This document shows, piece after piece, positions 34,477-46,177 of a stretch of 64,000 nt of DNA. The DNA is from Reticulitermes speratus (lineage: Eukaryota > Arthropoda > Insecta > Blattodea > Rhinotermitidae). The stretch's first letter is position 1, and every line of letters starts with the position of its first letter. Location of the stretch: assembly GCA_021186555.1 (NCBI GenBank), contig JAJKFL010000012.1, positions 3,013,244-3,077,243 on the forward strand. The letters are read 5' to 3'. Position numbers and translations under genes: made by a program. Under the pieces are notes generated by a model, which was given only the letters and a program-made list of their open reading frames with translations, was not told the origin of the DNA and did no database searches.

Positions 34477-35310
34477 TGTACTGTATTTGGTGTAGATACG
34501 TTCGTATAGGCTGTACTGTATTTGGTGTAGATACGTGTCGTATAGGCTGTACTGTATTTGGTGTAGATACGTGTCGTATAGGCTGTACTGTATTTGGTGT
34601 AGATACGTGTCGTATAGGCTGTACTGTATTTGGTGTAGATACGTGTCGTATAGGCTGTACTGTATTTGGTGTAGATACGTGTCGTATAGGCTGTACTGTA
34701 TTTGGTGTAGATACGTGTCGTATAGGCTGTACTGTATTTGGTGTAGATACGTGTCGTATAGGCTGTACTGTATTTGGTGTAGATACGTGTCGTATAGGCT
34801 GTACTGTATTTGGTGTAGATACGTGTCGTATAGGCTGTACTGTATTTGGTGTAGATACGGTCGTATAGGCTGTACTGTATTTGGTGTAGATACGTGTCGT
34901 AAGGCTGTACTGTAGTTTGGTGTAGATACGTGTCGTATAGGCTGTACTGTATTTGGTGTAGATACGTGTCGTATAGGCTGTACTGTATTTGGTGTAGATA
35001 CGTGTCGTATAGGCTTACTGTATTTGGTGTAGATACGTGTCGTATAGGCTGTACTGTATTTGGTGTAGATACGTGTCGTATAGGCTTACTGTATTTGGTG
35101 TAGATACGTGTCGTATAGGCTGTACTGTATTTGGTGTAGATACGTGTCGTATAGGCTGTACTGTATTTGGTGTAGATACGTGTCGTATAGGCTGTACTGT
35201 ATTTGGTGTAGATACGTGTCGTATAGGCTGTACTGTATTTGGTGTAGATACGTGTCGTATAGGCTGTACTGTATTTGGTGTAGATACGTGTCGTATAGGC
35301 TGTACTTCCT
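34477..35310. repeat. 36-bp minisatellite, about 23 copies
   Basis: The unit is gtactgtatttggtgtagat plus acgtgtcgtataggct. Single-base indels (such as aggcttactg near 35014 and 35086, and a missing base in acggtcg near 34858) break frame. Because 36 is divisible by three, the units make artefactual repeat ORFs on both strands. The SINE-2 copy inserted about 25 bp beyond its right end. Confidence 0.96.
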
Positions 35311-35341
35311 TTGTTTGTTATATGTAACATTTAATACGTTC

Positions 35342-35751
35342 CTTGCCGATCCCAGTGGCCGTGCGGTCTAAGGCGTGGGTCTTCGGCTGCGGCTTGCTAG
35401 GATCGTGGGTTCGAATCCCACCGGGGCATGGATGTTTGTGTTGTGTTTGATTTGTAAGGACGGTAATATGGAACGTAAAGTGACATGAAGGACGAAAGGA
35501 TTTAAACAGTACAAAAATGGATCAAAGGGGAAAAAACCCGGACAGGCACAAAAAAAAATCCCACCGGTGGCATGGATGTCTGTCTCTTGTGAGTGTTGTG
35601 TGTTGTCAGGTAGAGGTCTCTACGACGAGCTGATTCCTCGTCCAGAGGAGTCCTACCGAGTGTGGTGTGTCTAATGTGTGTGATCATGAAATCTCGACGA
35701 AACCAGGAGGCCCAGGCCCATATAGGGCTGTCGAGCCATAGGGGGAAAAAA
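35342..35751 (+). mobile_element. SINE-2 with 9-bp TSD, interrupted by a poly-A-ended retroposed insert
   Basis: The tRNA-like head (tgccgatcccagtggccg, B box ggttcgaatccc) and the full SINE-2 body are present. The target duplication is aatacgttc at 35333-35341 and 35752-35760. The body is interrupted just after the B box: atcccaccggggcatggatg (35415-35434) is repeated at 35558-35578 with one extra base, enclosing about 122 bases that end in nine a. This is the signature of a second retroposition inside the SINE. The insert itself is not recognised. Confidence 0.85.
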
Positions 35752-35759
35752 AATACGTT

Positions 35760-36000
35760 CTGTGTTACAGGCTTAATAATTCCAGTTGTTATTTGGATAT
35801 GTATGTCGCGTTTTAAAAGACCTGCGCAATGATTTATGTCCTGCCATCTATCAAGAGTTAAAACGAAATTGTCAATGTTACAAACCCCTTGTTACCACTG
35901 ACATACACTAACAGAGGGTGTTTTTTTAATTACCATACTAGCACGGAAACACTAAGCACCTCTCACCTTATACAACCCTTGATCCTTGCATTATTCGAAT
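35760..36000. other. Nothing recognised
   Basis: AT-rich; no element identified before the foldback. Confidence 0.35.
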
Positions 36001-36002
36001 AT

Positions 36003-36134
36003 ATACAATAATGGTGCCAACAAATACACGTAAGTATGTGTATTAAAATTAGCTTTATACACAAAGGGATTTCTTTGCGTATATAAAACTAATTTTGATA
36101 TACTTATGTGCATTTGCTGGTACCATTATTGTAC
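36003..36134. repeat. Compact hairpin (about 62-bp arms, 6-base loop)
   Basis: The left arm 36004-36066 (tacaataatggtgccaacaa, atacacgtaagtatgtg, attaaaattagctttata) is the near reverse complement of 36072-36134 (aaaactaattttgatatact, tatgtgcatttgctggtacc, attattgta). This could be a short MITE or an end-to-end inverted duplication. It lies about 160 bp downstream (in gene sense) of the donor of the exon at 36365-36292. Confidence 0.85.
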
Positions 36135-36291
36135 ATACCTCTTACTCTCTTTCCTTTATATTCCACTGCTTTCACATAAACAGTAAACGTTTCAAATGCA
36201 TTGTTTCATGAAGTAGCTCTTATGAATTTTTAAGTCATGAAGGACCATTGTTACGTGTCTCCGATAGCAGATGCGTTCCTTTAGGACTCAC

Positions 36292-36365
36292 CGCTCGCTT
36301 CCTCAGTAGTTCGATCTCTTCGCTTGGAGCGTCTACCTCCCCCTGGCGGAAGGCCATCTCCATTT
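36292..36365 (-). CDS. Candidate internal coding exon (propeptide segment) of a secreted protein
   Basis: The minus strand has a good acceptor (ccttttatgtttgcag, just above 36365), 74 bases, and a strong donor (GCG followed by GTGAGTCC). Entered in phase 1 it is open: the split codon becomes Glu, then MEMAFRQGEVDAPSEEIE and L-L-R-K-R-A, leaving in phase 0. Phase 1 is exactly what the exon at 55582-55498 provides, and phase 0 is what the exon at 5047-4928 needs. The acidic stretch ending in R-K-R looks like the pro-part of a neuropeptide or hormone precursor. Linking it to the 55.5-kb exon requires a 19-kb intron. The phase-2 frame is also open, so the reading is not proven. Confidence 0.6.
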
Positions 36366-36369
36366 CTGC

Positions 36370-37690
36370 AAACATAAAAGGAATTTAGAAAATTCCAGTA
36401 GCCAATATTGCACAGTACAACATCTCAGGATCCTAAATGAAATGTGGCTAGTGTCTTTGCCATCTTAGAAATTTATCGTCCGACATAATGTTTCAATTAA
36501 TGCAAGAAATTTATAAATGGAAATTGGGATGAACTTCGGTGGTGTAAAGTTTATATGAAGTTCCGTGAATATCGGCTAACTTTTTAAAACTTCGGGTTGG
36601 GGATAAATACATATATACATGCATACATACATACTTACATACATACGTACATACATACTTGCACAGTACGGTAATCTCAGAGGAAAACTGGGCCAAAAGG
36701 CAGCATCGTAAGTGGTGCAAGTTACACGCTGCTGATACTGTCATTTTGTATTTAGTGCATTCTGTAGCTAAACGCGCTGCAAATAGCCTTATAGTTCTGT
36801 CTCAGTTATCTTCTTTTGTTTCCGCTCTGTGTTGTCAGCGCCATCTGCATTACTCATGAGGACACAGCAAATTGAACTGTTGCTGCAGGCTATAATCTCT
36901 GTTGATGAGCGCCCTTCAAACTTTGTGTAATCTTGCTCGTTACCTGTCTCGCCACCAGTTTCGCGTCATTTCGCAATTCAGTTTACGAGAACTGTCGGCA
37001 TGTTCGCTCACAATTTTCGTGTTAGAAGTGTTTAAGAAGTTAGACAAATCAGGCGTAATAAAATAGATAAATTATTTTCCTTGGAATTATGTATTCCTGC
37101 ATCATGATGTATTTATATATACTAATATCACTGTTTACGTCCAACTGTGTATTCAGCTTAACGCAACATCCAACATCGGTGTTCGTATGCACTGCGCCTG
37201 AAATGGCACACTGTGCCGGAACATGTAGCAAGATTATGTGTATTATCTAAGGAGGATGCAGAAAATTAAAGGCTGTATTTGACGCAAACACTGATATTAG
37301 TATACAAAATATTTTCAGATTTGTTGATCGTAATCAATTTGATCGTAATTTGAAATCGTAAGTAATAAGTTGTCCATATCTGTATTATAAATCCTGACTG
37401 AATTAAGTTGTGAGACATAACTCCGAAGGTACACACCGACGCCATATTTGTGATTGTTGATCTATTAATTTTTTTTCATACAGAATATACAGGTATGTGT
37501 ATGGCTTAGCTCCACACAAAATGTTACCCGCCTAGAAACAATGCACAACGGTCCGCTCAGACAGACAATAAAGATTACGCACGGTCACCTTATCGTGTTC
37601 CTTTATCACACGAAACATATCCCACTAGAATTGTCATGTTTTCCGGAAGTATGTTAGGCCTATTACAGAAACTTTCCGGAATCTGCATTA
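36370..37690. other. Mostly unassigned; (cata)n microsatellite at 36607-36660
   Basis: Apart from the tacatacatac microsatellite nothing is recognised. In the gene model this is the 3' part of intron 1. Confidence 0.4.
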
Positions 37691-37691
37691 A

Positions 37692-37910
37692 ACTAGGGGA
37701 TCGTCACGGTCGAGTGGTTACAAATCCTGCTTCGTATTGGAGAGGTCCCGAGTTCAAATCTCAGATCGGAGACTTTACATGGCTTTAGTGGTTTAAGTGT
37801 ATTGCCATATAGATCCAGAGAACAAAAAGAACATATGAACGCTCGGCTGACTCCTTCCACATCCTTTACAATTCATTATGCACTAATCATTGCCCACTCC
37901 AAGCTATACA
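37692..37910 (+). mobile_element. SINE-6, tRNA-like element
   Basis: The head has an A-box-like ggtcgagtggtta and a B box (gagttcaaatctc). The body ends in caattcattatgcactaatc and attgcccactccaagc, matching the end of 20640-20880. Confidence 0.7.
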
Positions 37911-37961
37911 GCACGCGTTTCTGAAAGCTGCTCTCTAAAGCCCACAAATAAAATTAAGATT

Positions 37962-39364
37962 CTCCTGTAAACTGCGAGAACTTACAGACTGCAGGGGCAT
38001 GTTTGTGTAAACTGTGAGAACTTACAGACTACAGGGGCATGATTGTGTAAACTGCGAGTACTTACAGACTGCAGGGGCATGTTTGTGTAAACTGTGAGAA
38101 CTTACAGACTACAGGGGCATGATTGTGTAAACTGTGAGAACTTACAGACTGCAGGGGCATGATTGTGTAAACTGCGAGTACTTACAGACTGCAGGGGCAT
38201 GTTTGTGTAAACTGTGAGAACTTACAGACTACAGGGGCATGTGTGTAAACTGTGAGAACTTACAGACTACAGGGGCATGATTGTGTAAACTGTGAGAACT
38301 TACAGACTACAGGGGCATGATTGTGTAAACTGTGAGAACTTACATACTACAGGGGCATGATTGTGTAAACTGTGAGAACTTACAGACTACAGGGGCATGA
38401 TTGCGTAAACTGTGAGAACTTACAGACTACAGGGGCATGATTGTGTAAACTGTGAGAACTTACAGACTACAGGGGCATGTTTGTGTAAACTGTGAGAACT
38501 TACAGACTACAGGGGCATGATTGTGTAAACTGTGAGAACTTACAGACTACAGGGGCATGTTTGTGTAAACTGCGAGTACTTACAGACTGCAGGGGCATGT
38601 TTGTGTAAACTGTGAGAACTTACAGACTACAGGGGCATGAATGTGTAAACTGTGAGAACTTACAGACTACAGGGGCATGATTGTGTAAACTGTGAGAACT
38701 TACAGACTACAGGGACATGATTGTGTAAACTGTGAGAACTTACAGACTACAGGGGCATGTTTGTGTAAACTGTGAGAACTTACAGACTACAGGGGCATGA
38801 TTGTGTAAACTGTGAGAACTTACAGACTGCAGGGGCATGTTTGTGTAAACTGTGAGAACTTACAGACTGCAGGGGCATGTTTGTGTAAACTGTGAGAACT
38901 TACAGACTACAGGGGCATGATTGTGTAAACTGTGAGAACTTACAGACTACAGGGGCATGATTGTGTAAACTGTGAGAACTTACAGACTACAGGGGCATGT
39001 TTGTGTAAACTGTGAGAACTTACAGACTACAGGGACATGATTGTGTAAACTGTGAGAACTTACAGACTACAGGGGCATGTTTGTGTAAACTGTGAGAACT
39101 TACAGACTACAGGGGCATGATTGTGTAAACTGTGAGAACTTACAGACTGCAGGGGCATGTTTGTGTAAACTGTGAGAACTTACAGACTGCAGGGGCATGT
39201 TTGTGTAAACTGTGAGAACTTACAGACTACAGGGGCATGATTGTGTAAACTGTGAGAACTTACAGACTACAGGGGCATGATTGTGTAAACTGTGAGAACT
39301 TACAGACTACAGGGGCATGTTTGTGTAAACTGTGAGAACTTACAGACTACAGGGGCATGTTTGT
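37962..39364. repeat. 40-bp minisatellite, about 35 copies
   Basis: The unit is gtgtaaactgtgagaactta plus cagactacaggggcatgatt. Variants (gactgc, gcgagtac, catgttt, agggacatg) are arranged in blocks; the rare agggacatg unit recurs 320 bp (8 units) apart, at about 38711 and 39031, within an otherwise similar succession. No frame stays open. Confidence 0.96.
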
Positions 39365-39369
39365 AACCT

Positions 39370-40165
39370 CTGCTCTCACTTCGCGTTAACACACATTTAC
39401 TGTCATTGTAAAGCAAAAATGTAGAAATAACTGCAGAAATGTTTTAGGGACATTTTATTTCAGTAATCCTGAAGGCTCAGGCCTCCAGGGATGTGACACT
39501 GTGCCGTTCGACGGGTGCTTTCCGACGTTTCGAAAGATCGTGTTATCTTCGTCTTGAGGGTAAATTATTCTCGACAAAGGATCCTATTCCAGAAGACCTG
39601 AGTCTTCAGCAACACCACCGTGAGAATCCCAAACCTCACACTCAGTAATCTCAGACGAAGAGTCTGATTTATCGCCGAGATATGCCGTGCGTAACTTTGG
39701 TAGTGTTAAGTGTATCTGAATCCGTTCTCCGTCAGCGATCTGCTGGAGAGCAAATGGTTTGGTAGTCGTAGGATTAAACTGCAAATTGTAGGCCTTATTT
39801 TTGAAAGCGCCTCGTGATCAAATCAACGTCTCTTTTCCCCAGCATTTCAGTCCCGTGTGCCCTGTTACGTGTACCGTGTGCGTGTCCGTCTGAATTCAGC
39901 AGCTTGTGTTACGCACGCACGACATTCGAGTTGATAACAAGCAGTTCAGATCCCCAATTTTTTATTTATATGACGAGACTTTAAAGAAGTATAAAATAGT
40001 AATTACATTCACACAGCTTGGTGTTCTGTACGCTCTGTAATTAGCACTAGCACATCCTCCAACGACCTTCAGTTCGTCGGTACAAATTCAAACATTTGCA
40101 GTTGTTTCTCATTATAAACACATGGAATTTGTTTCATACTAAATATGAAAGTTTCATATTTCTGA
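39370..40165. other. Unassigned, with a hammerhead-family remnant at 39485-39560
   Basis: On the minus strand 39485-39560 reads CTCAAGACGAAGAT...ATCTTTCGAAACGTCGG, a core with one changed conserved base (G5 to C), followed outward by the gtgtcacatccc family end. The rest is unrecognised. Confidence 0.5.
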
Positions 40166-40178
40166 GTTCTGTCTCTAT

Positions 40179-40390
40179 TTTTTTTTCCAATGGCTCGACA
40201 GCCCCTTGGGGGCCTAGGCCGCCTCATTTTTCGAGGCTTCACGATCACACTCAGACACACCACACTCGGTAGGACTCCTCTGGACGAGTGATCAGCCCGT
40301 CGCAGAGACCTCTACCTGACAACACACAACACTCACAACAGACAGACATCCATGCCCCCGGTGGGATTCGAACCCACAATCCTATTAAGC
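40179..40390 (-). mobile_element. SINE-2, 5'-truncated, 11-bp TSD
   Basis: A perfect direct repeat, tctgtctctat (40168-40178 and 40391-40401), flanks the element. Its 3' end (minus strand) is a short poly-A and its 5' end is cut inside the tRNA-like head, just before the B box (gggttcgaatccc). 5' truncation plus a target duplication is standard for LINE-driven insertion. Confidence 0.9.
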
Positions 40391-40403
40391 TCTGTCTCTA
40401 TAC

Positions 40404-40855
40404 AGAACCTTATATTCCTAAAGACAATATTTTACACTGTCAAAATCTATTATTTAAAAATTCAGCTTATAGTTCTTAGAAGACGTACTGCACCATATTA
40501 TAAAGACCAGTTGCTTAAAGTTGTTTAGGGAAAAGATATGAGTTTATTGAAACAATCACAAGGAAAACATAAATAATATCAGAGTGAGAAAAATGACGAG
40601 TTTTTGAATGTGACAGCAAGGGCAGATTTTGTTCAGCGTGTTGTCTGGGAACGTACAGTTACTTTAGCTTTGCCTGTTGAAACGTGGCCTCTCATAACAA
40701 CAGGGAAGAACAGATGCGAGGGTGTTTAAGAATAGGGTGTTGAGAAAGATATTTGGACCTTAGAGGAAGAACGTAGCACCAAATTAGAGACAACTACACG
40801 ATGAGGAGCTTCATGATTTTCACTCACCAAATATTGTCAGGGTGATCAAATCAAA
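40404..40855. other. Nothing recognised
   Basis: The last part (40690-40850) may belong to the LINE remnant that follows, but no conserved motif is readable. Confidence 0.3.
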
Positions 40856-40859
40856 GAAA

Positions 40860-41195
40860 ATGTGATGGGCGGGGCATGTGGCACGTATGGGGGAGAAGAG
40901 AAATGCACAGAGGGCTTTGTGGGGAATCCTGGAGGAAAGAGACCACTTGGAAGTTAGAGGCATAGATCGGAGGATAATATTGAAATATATATTTAAGGAA
41001 CACATAGGGCGTGAACTGAATCAGTGTGACTCAGGACAGGGAGAAATGGCGGGCTGTTGTGAAGAGGGTAATGATCCTTCGATTTCTATAAAATTCTACG
41101 AATTTCCTGATCAACTGAGGAACTCTAAGCTCCCCAAGAAGCACTGTGCACCATGGCGCTGTTCCGAGTGGCCGGTGAAAGTCCTGACAGCTGTC
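40860..41195 (+). mobile_element. LINE 3' end (reverse transcriptase C-terminus and tail)
   Basis: It reads W-A-G-H-V-A-R-M-G-E-K-R-N-A, an L-R-G/P-rich stretch, then in another frame a N-W-I-Q-L-T-Q-D-R-E-K-W-R-A-V-V block, an early stop and the tail F-L-I-N-W-G-T-L-S-S-P. This is the canonical ending of the LINE family seen at 8905, 20884 and 42686. At least two frameshifts make it dead. Confidence 0.75.
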
Positions 41196-41209
41196 ATTTA
41201 AAGTATTTA

Positions 41210-41736
41210 TTTAAACAACTAACCCTGTAATTCCGGTTGTGACGTCATTTCACATAACACAGTCAGAACGTAATGCCAAACTGCATACAGCATTTGTGTG
41301 TGAGAGTGTAGCATTTGCTTTTACCCACGCACCATTCATAGCAAATAGTTGCAATGCTTCGCTTTACCCTGAACTGCCCTGAGGTCCCGCCGTTCCTTTA
41401 TGAAGGAACAATGTAGCCATATCTTTAATTAAACACTGATGTTCATATTTTCAAACAAAATGTAATCGTATCCTGATTGTTCTCAGAGCCCCTTGGCGAT
41501 GTTATATGAACTTCATAAATTGAATTTTACTCTCCACAAGTTTATTTTTGTGGTTAATTCTTTTTTTTTTTATTCTGCAATAAGCCATATTAAAAAGAGA
41601 TCAGCAGATATAAGCCTACATGAAATGCACCGTTTCAGATCCTATGACAGTTACAGATCACCTGTGTAGTACACATGCATATAGTCGTACATATAACCCT
41701 CTGAAGTCTCAAATTTAGCTGTGTAATGTACGTATA

Positions 41737-41779
<43 letters not shown>

Positions 41780-41810
41780 GTCCCTATGTCAGAGGGAACA
41801 GAGTGCGTTC
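41210..41810. other. Nothing recognised except a (ta)n tract
   Basis: A (ta)n run lies at 41735-41775. No gene or family was identified. Confidence 0.4.
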
Positions 41811-41814
41811 TGTT

Positions 41815-41975
41815 AGAAAGACCAACAAGTTAATGCTGTTTAGAGAAACAATCGCTGTGTATTGTGACAATCATTTAACACGTGAACATGCAACGTGGAA
41901 AAAAATTCAGAGTTAAAGCAGGTGGTGTGTATACTTACCACTCTACCTTAAAGTGTTAAAGGCTCTTAGAATTTG
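41815..41975 (+). repeat. Rep-A, single copy
   Basis: It contains gttaatgctgtttagagaaa, caatcgctgtgtattgtgac, cagagttaaagcaggtgg and cttaccactctaccttaaag. The order matches 20400-20625 and it shows the join between the part amplified as 114-bp units and the part amplified as 31-bp units. Confidence 0.65.
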
Positions 41976-41979
41976 AGTC

Positions 41980-42530
41980 TATTTCAGTGTTATAAATATT
42001 CCGTGCAATAGACATATAGACTTATACTTTTTACCAATTAATTGCACATGAGGCAGTAATCATACATTTATATCATTACATAGTACAATCTCCTACATGT
42101 TTCGGCTCACCGGTTCCTATGCAGCAAACAAATGCTTTCCACACAGCATCGCAGTTTGGTCCCATTCAGGCAACTGTTGGTATTTACTTAGGTTGAGAGG
42201 CCCTGAATTACGTCTTTATACAGCATTAGCATCTTAATGTAAAAATATCGTTGTGGACGTAATTGTGCCGTAAATACGCCTCTAGACACCTTTTGAAGTG
42301 ACGCAATAACATGGCCCCCGCGCGCTTTCAGCACGCACTCTGGCAGAAACCATCACTTTTATTTCATATTAGAGTGGCCCTCTGCTTTATGACCTTCCTT
42401 CACGCAGCGTCGTTGCTGATACAGAGGCTGTCTGCCGTTACCGACCGTGGTGACACTGTAGCTTGACTGTTCACCAGCACAAATTTGAGGTTCTCACTGC
42501 AGCGAATACAAATACTGCTGAGTTATGGGC
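41980..42530. other. Mostly unassigned; hammerhead 3'-half at 42095-42120 (minus)
   Basis: The motif cctacatgtttcggctcacc is the reverse of a gccgaaac-at-gta half core. No CUGANGA partner is intact. Confidence 0.4.
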
Positions 42531-42534
42531 CGTG

Positions 42535-42625
42535 AAGGTGTGTAATTCGATACATTGTACCGACGTTTCGGAGGAACTTCCTTCCTCCATATTTACCCTG
42601 TAGATGGGGGCTGCATGTTCCTTCA
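42535..42625. repeat. Hammerhead-family remnant
   Basis: Minus strand: a hairpin GGAGGAA...TTCCTCC followed by GAAAC-GTCG-GTA, that is stem II, GAAA and the short stem III with the GUA triplet. The CUGANGA box is not intact. Confidence 0.55.
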
Positions 42626-42685
42626 AATTATGTGGCGTTACGTCCAGGAAGACGGCACTCTTCTTTAGTATTACGACACTAACGT

Positions 42686-42905
42686 GGAGAATGAGATGGG
42701 AGAAGCGTGTAGCACGTATGGGAGATAGAATAAATACGTGTAACATTTTGGTTTGTAAAGTTGAAGCAAATAGTCAAGTTGGGAGACTTTGGCTTGGATT
42801 GGTGGATGTTAAAGAAATAGGATAGTAGAACATGGACTGGATTAATCTGGCTTAGGATAGGAAACAACAATGAGCTGGTGTGAACACGGTAACGAAATTC
42901 TTGTT
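42686..42905 (+). mobile_element. Decayed LINE 3' end
   Basis: It reads M-R-W-E-K-R-V-A-R-M-G-D, later V-D-V-K-E-I-G, stops, then M-D-W-I-N-L-A-x-D-R and a V-N-T-V block: the same order as the other LINE ends, with multiple stops. Confidence 0.6.
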
Positions 42906-42954
42906 TCTGCGTAGTATATAATACTGAGAATTTCTCGACCAGCTATTTCGTGGG

Positions 42955-43090
42955 GACTGTCATGTCAGCATTCTGAGACATGCCGTGGCGTGAAGCCGTC
43001 CAGTCTGGTAGACAGTTACCTCATCGGAGGACCCTTCTGTCTCCATGTTCTGGTAAGCGTCTACCAAACTACACGGCGTCAGATCCCATG
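42955..43090. repeat. Hammerhead-family foldback remnant
   Basis: The segment ccgtggcgtgaagccgtcca, gtctggtagac faces gcgtctaccaaactacacgg, cgtcagatccc as inverted arms. The core is largely lost. Confidence 0.5.
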
Positions 43091-43094
43091 ATAT

Positions 43095-43480
43095 TTGCTT
43101 GATACTGATAGCTGCAACTACATCAGATTTCACTCATCGGTTCGAACTGTCTCAGTTTGTCGGCGCCGTGACAGTGTGGCAACTTCTCCGACACTGCAGT
43201 GTAGGGGTAGTCTAGTCGCAACTTTGCAGGCGTCAGTGGACTGAAACTTGCAGCATCGCGTGTTACGGCCATGTCTTGGATTTACGTGCCCGTGTGCGAC
43301 TCTGTACGCATTATTTTATTGCGCCTTTCCTAAACACGAGTTGAGAGCGTGAAGGTAAAGCTGCACGCATTTAGACAACGGCAGTTTCGTATGACATCCG
43401 CCTAAGGACTCGTGTTCAAATATTCTGACTCTAGAACACAACAACAGTAGCCACTTCATGTACGAGTATTTAACTCCATA
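43095..43480. other. Nothing recognised
   Basis: Moderately GC-rich; no motif, exon or repeat could be supported. Confidence 0.3.
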
Positions 43481-43489
43481 AAAATTCAG

Positions 43490-45030
43490 TTCGCACAGTA
43501 GTCACTGTTTCTGGTGAATATGATACGGAGTACATGTACACTGTGTGGACAAAATGGCGACAAAGTTAGAGTAGGTGGTTTATACACTAAAGACAATTAC
43601 AGTAGGTGGTATATACACTAAAGACAGTTACAGTAGGTGGTATATACACTAAAGACAGTTACAGTAGGTGGTATATACACTAAAGACAGTTACAGTAGGT
43701 GGTATATACACTAAAGACAGTTACAGTAGGTGGTATATACACTAAAGACAGTTACAGTAGGTGGTATATACACTAAAGACAGTTAGAGTAGGTGGTATAT
43801 ACACTAAAGACAGTTACAGTAGGTGGTATATACACTAAAGACAGTTACAGTAGGTGGTATATATACTAAAGATAGTTACAGTAGGTGGTATATACACTAA
43901 AGACAGTTACAGTAGGTGGTATATATACTAAAGACAATTAGAGTAGGTGGTATATAAACTAAAGACAGTTACAGTAGGTAATATATACACTAAAGACAGT
44001 TACAGTAGGTGGTATATAAACTAAAGACAGTTAGAGTAGGTGGTATATACACTAAAGACAGTTACAGTAGGTGGTATATACACTAACGACAGTTACAGTA
44101 GGTGGTATATATATTAAGACAGTTACAGTAGGTGGTATATACACTAAAGACAGTTAGAGTAGGTGGTATATACACTAAAGACAGTTACAGTAGGTGGTAT
44201 ATACACTAAAGACACAGTAGGTGGTATATAAACTAAAGACAGTTACAGTAGATAGTATATACACTAAAGACAGTTACAGTAGGTGGTATATACACTAAAG
44301 ACAGTTAGAGTAGGTGGTATATACACTAAAGACAGTTACAGTAGATAGTATATACACTAAAGACAGTCACAGTAGTTGGTATATACACTAAAGACAGTTA
44401 GAGTAGGTGGTATATACACTAAAGACAGTTACAGTAGGTGGTATATACACTAAAGACACAGTAGGTGGTATATAAACTAAAGACAGTTACAGTAGATAGT
44501 ATATACACTAAAGACAGTTACAGTAGGTGGTATATACACTAAAGACAGTTAGAGTAGGTGGTATATACACTAAAGACAGTTACAGTAGATAGTATATACA
44601 CTAAAGACAGTCACAGTAGTTGGTATATACACTAAAGACAGTTAGAGTAGGTGGTATATACACTAAAGACAGTTACAGTAGGTGGTATATACAATAAAGA
44701 CAGTTACAGTAGGTGGTATATACACTAAAGACAGTTAGAGTAGGTGGTATATACACTAAAGACAGTTACAGTAGGTGGTATATACACTAAAGACAGTTAC
44801 AGTAGGTGGTATATAAAACTAAAGACAGTTAGAGTAGGTGGTATATAAACTAAAGACAGTTACAGTAGGTGGTATATACACTAAAGACAGTTACAGTATG
44901 TGGTATATACACTAAAGACAGTTACAGTAGGTGGTATATACACTAAAGACAGTTACAGTAGGTGGTATATACACTAAAGACAGTTCTCTAAAGGGTGAAA
45001 CATTTTAGGAGTTAAGTCCAGTGTTGCAAT
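43490..45030 (+). repeat. 31-bp minisatellite (about 45 copies) inside a Rep-A copy
   Basis: The unit is acagtaggtggtatatacac plus taaagacagtt; the array covers 43577-44988. The left flank (gtcactgtttctggtgaata, acactgtgtggacaaaatgg) and right flank (ctctaaagggtgaaacattt, ggagttaagtcc) are the two ends of Rep-A, so the array replaces its middle. Two long blocks (about 44150-44400 and 44400-44650) repeat the same succession of variants (a short gacacag unit, then gatagt, then gtcacagtagttgg), a higher-order duplication of about 250 bp. Confidence 0.9.
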
Positions 45031-45034
45031 ATAA

Positions 45035-45765
45035 ACTGTTTCGGCTTTATCTGATTATATTTTATTTTGTGTTTATTCATTTTTGCTATCAGAATTTCAG
45101 AGTAAACATGTAACTTCTCACGCTCCATGTTCCGAGAGTTTATTTTGTCTCACGTATTAGTCTTTCGAATGATTCTAACGTTATTTACCAACGCTATTTC
45201 AACTTGTGAAGTTTCCAACGTCTAATTAAATGTAAGAACACTAATGTTTAGAAAGATAAAGGCGATGATTGTATGTTTTGGTCTGTCCTCCCAGATGTCG
45301 GATAAAGGGACTGAATGACTGTAAGACGAACAGCCAGTAATTTGACTGATGTTCGAACCTGATGTCTCCGGCATGCGAGTCTCTAGCCGTACGCCACACA
45401 AGTATAACAAAGCCTATGTAGGGAGGTTCTTTCTCTTCGCCCCAACAAGTGTTCCACTGGGATTTAAACACGTTTAAGGAAAGGACTGCTTCTCCTACTC
45501 TCGCTTAACTCGATTTGGTACGAAACGGCAGTCTATTTGTTTTGATCCTGCCTTGCTTATATATTAATCAGACACATTCCCTGGATTTATTTTGTTTTGC
45601 TTAGATAAGATTTGTTGTGTGTTTTTAGGGCTCAATTTCTTCTTCTGCTTATTTTTAGTTGGACAAAGAAGTACACCTGAACTGTGAACGTCTTAAGAAT
45701 ATTCTGTGCAACGTTCAGGTTTTAAAGTTCTATTTTACAAACCGTGGTTCGGTATGTAAGTACAT
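45035..45765. other. Nothing recognised
   Basis: AT-rich. Short minus-strand ORFs (62 and 76 codons, 45222-45471) overlap in different frames and carry no known motif. Confidence 0.35.
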
Positions 45766-45769
45766 TTGT

Positions 45770-45872
45770 AGATCAGGTAGCAGAACCAGAAGGTTTATCA
45801 ACACCGCTAATACTAAAGCCCACCTCTGCACACGATCCTGAGCCAGTTCCATCCACCTCCTACCCTAACAAT
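45770..45872 (-). mobile_element. Single LINE 3'-end copy of the 135-bp satellite unit
   Basis: The minus strand reads ggtggatggaactggctcag, gatcgtgtgcagaggtgggc, tttagtattagcggtgttga, the same segment as the unit amplified at 8.9-12.8 kb. It is unamplified here and in the opposite orientation. Confidence 0.8.
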
Positions 45873-46177
45873 GTGTTGCCATTAATTTTATTGCACAAGG
45901 GCAACTTTCCAAATCCTGCGCCGGCCGCAAACCAATATTTAAGAGTAGAAGTCTTTTTCTTTCAGTGAAAATTTATTTTTTGCTAATAGATTAAATTACT
46001 GCAATTGCTATGAACCAGTTATTATTGTAACTAATATGTCAAGTAATTATGTACAGTTTAATTCTTAGGATGTACGTGATTGTTAAGGACGTCCATGAGA
46101 AACTGCTGCCTTTTATGTAACCGATAATTTTTAAGACATACAGGAAATTCCATTCTATAAATGTATGAATGTTATTA

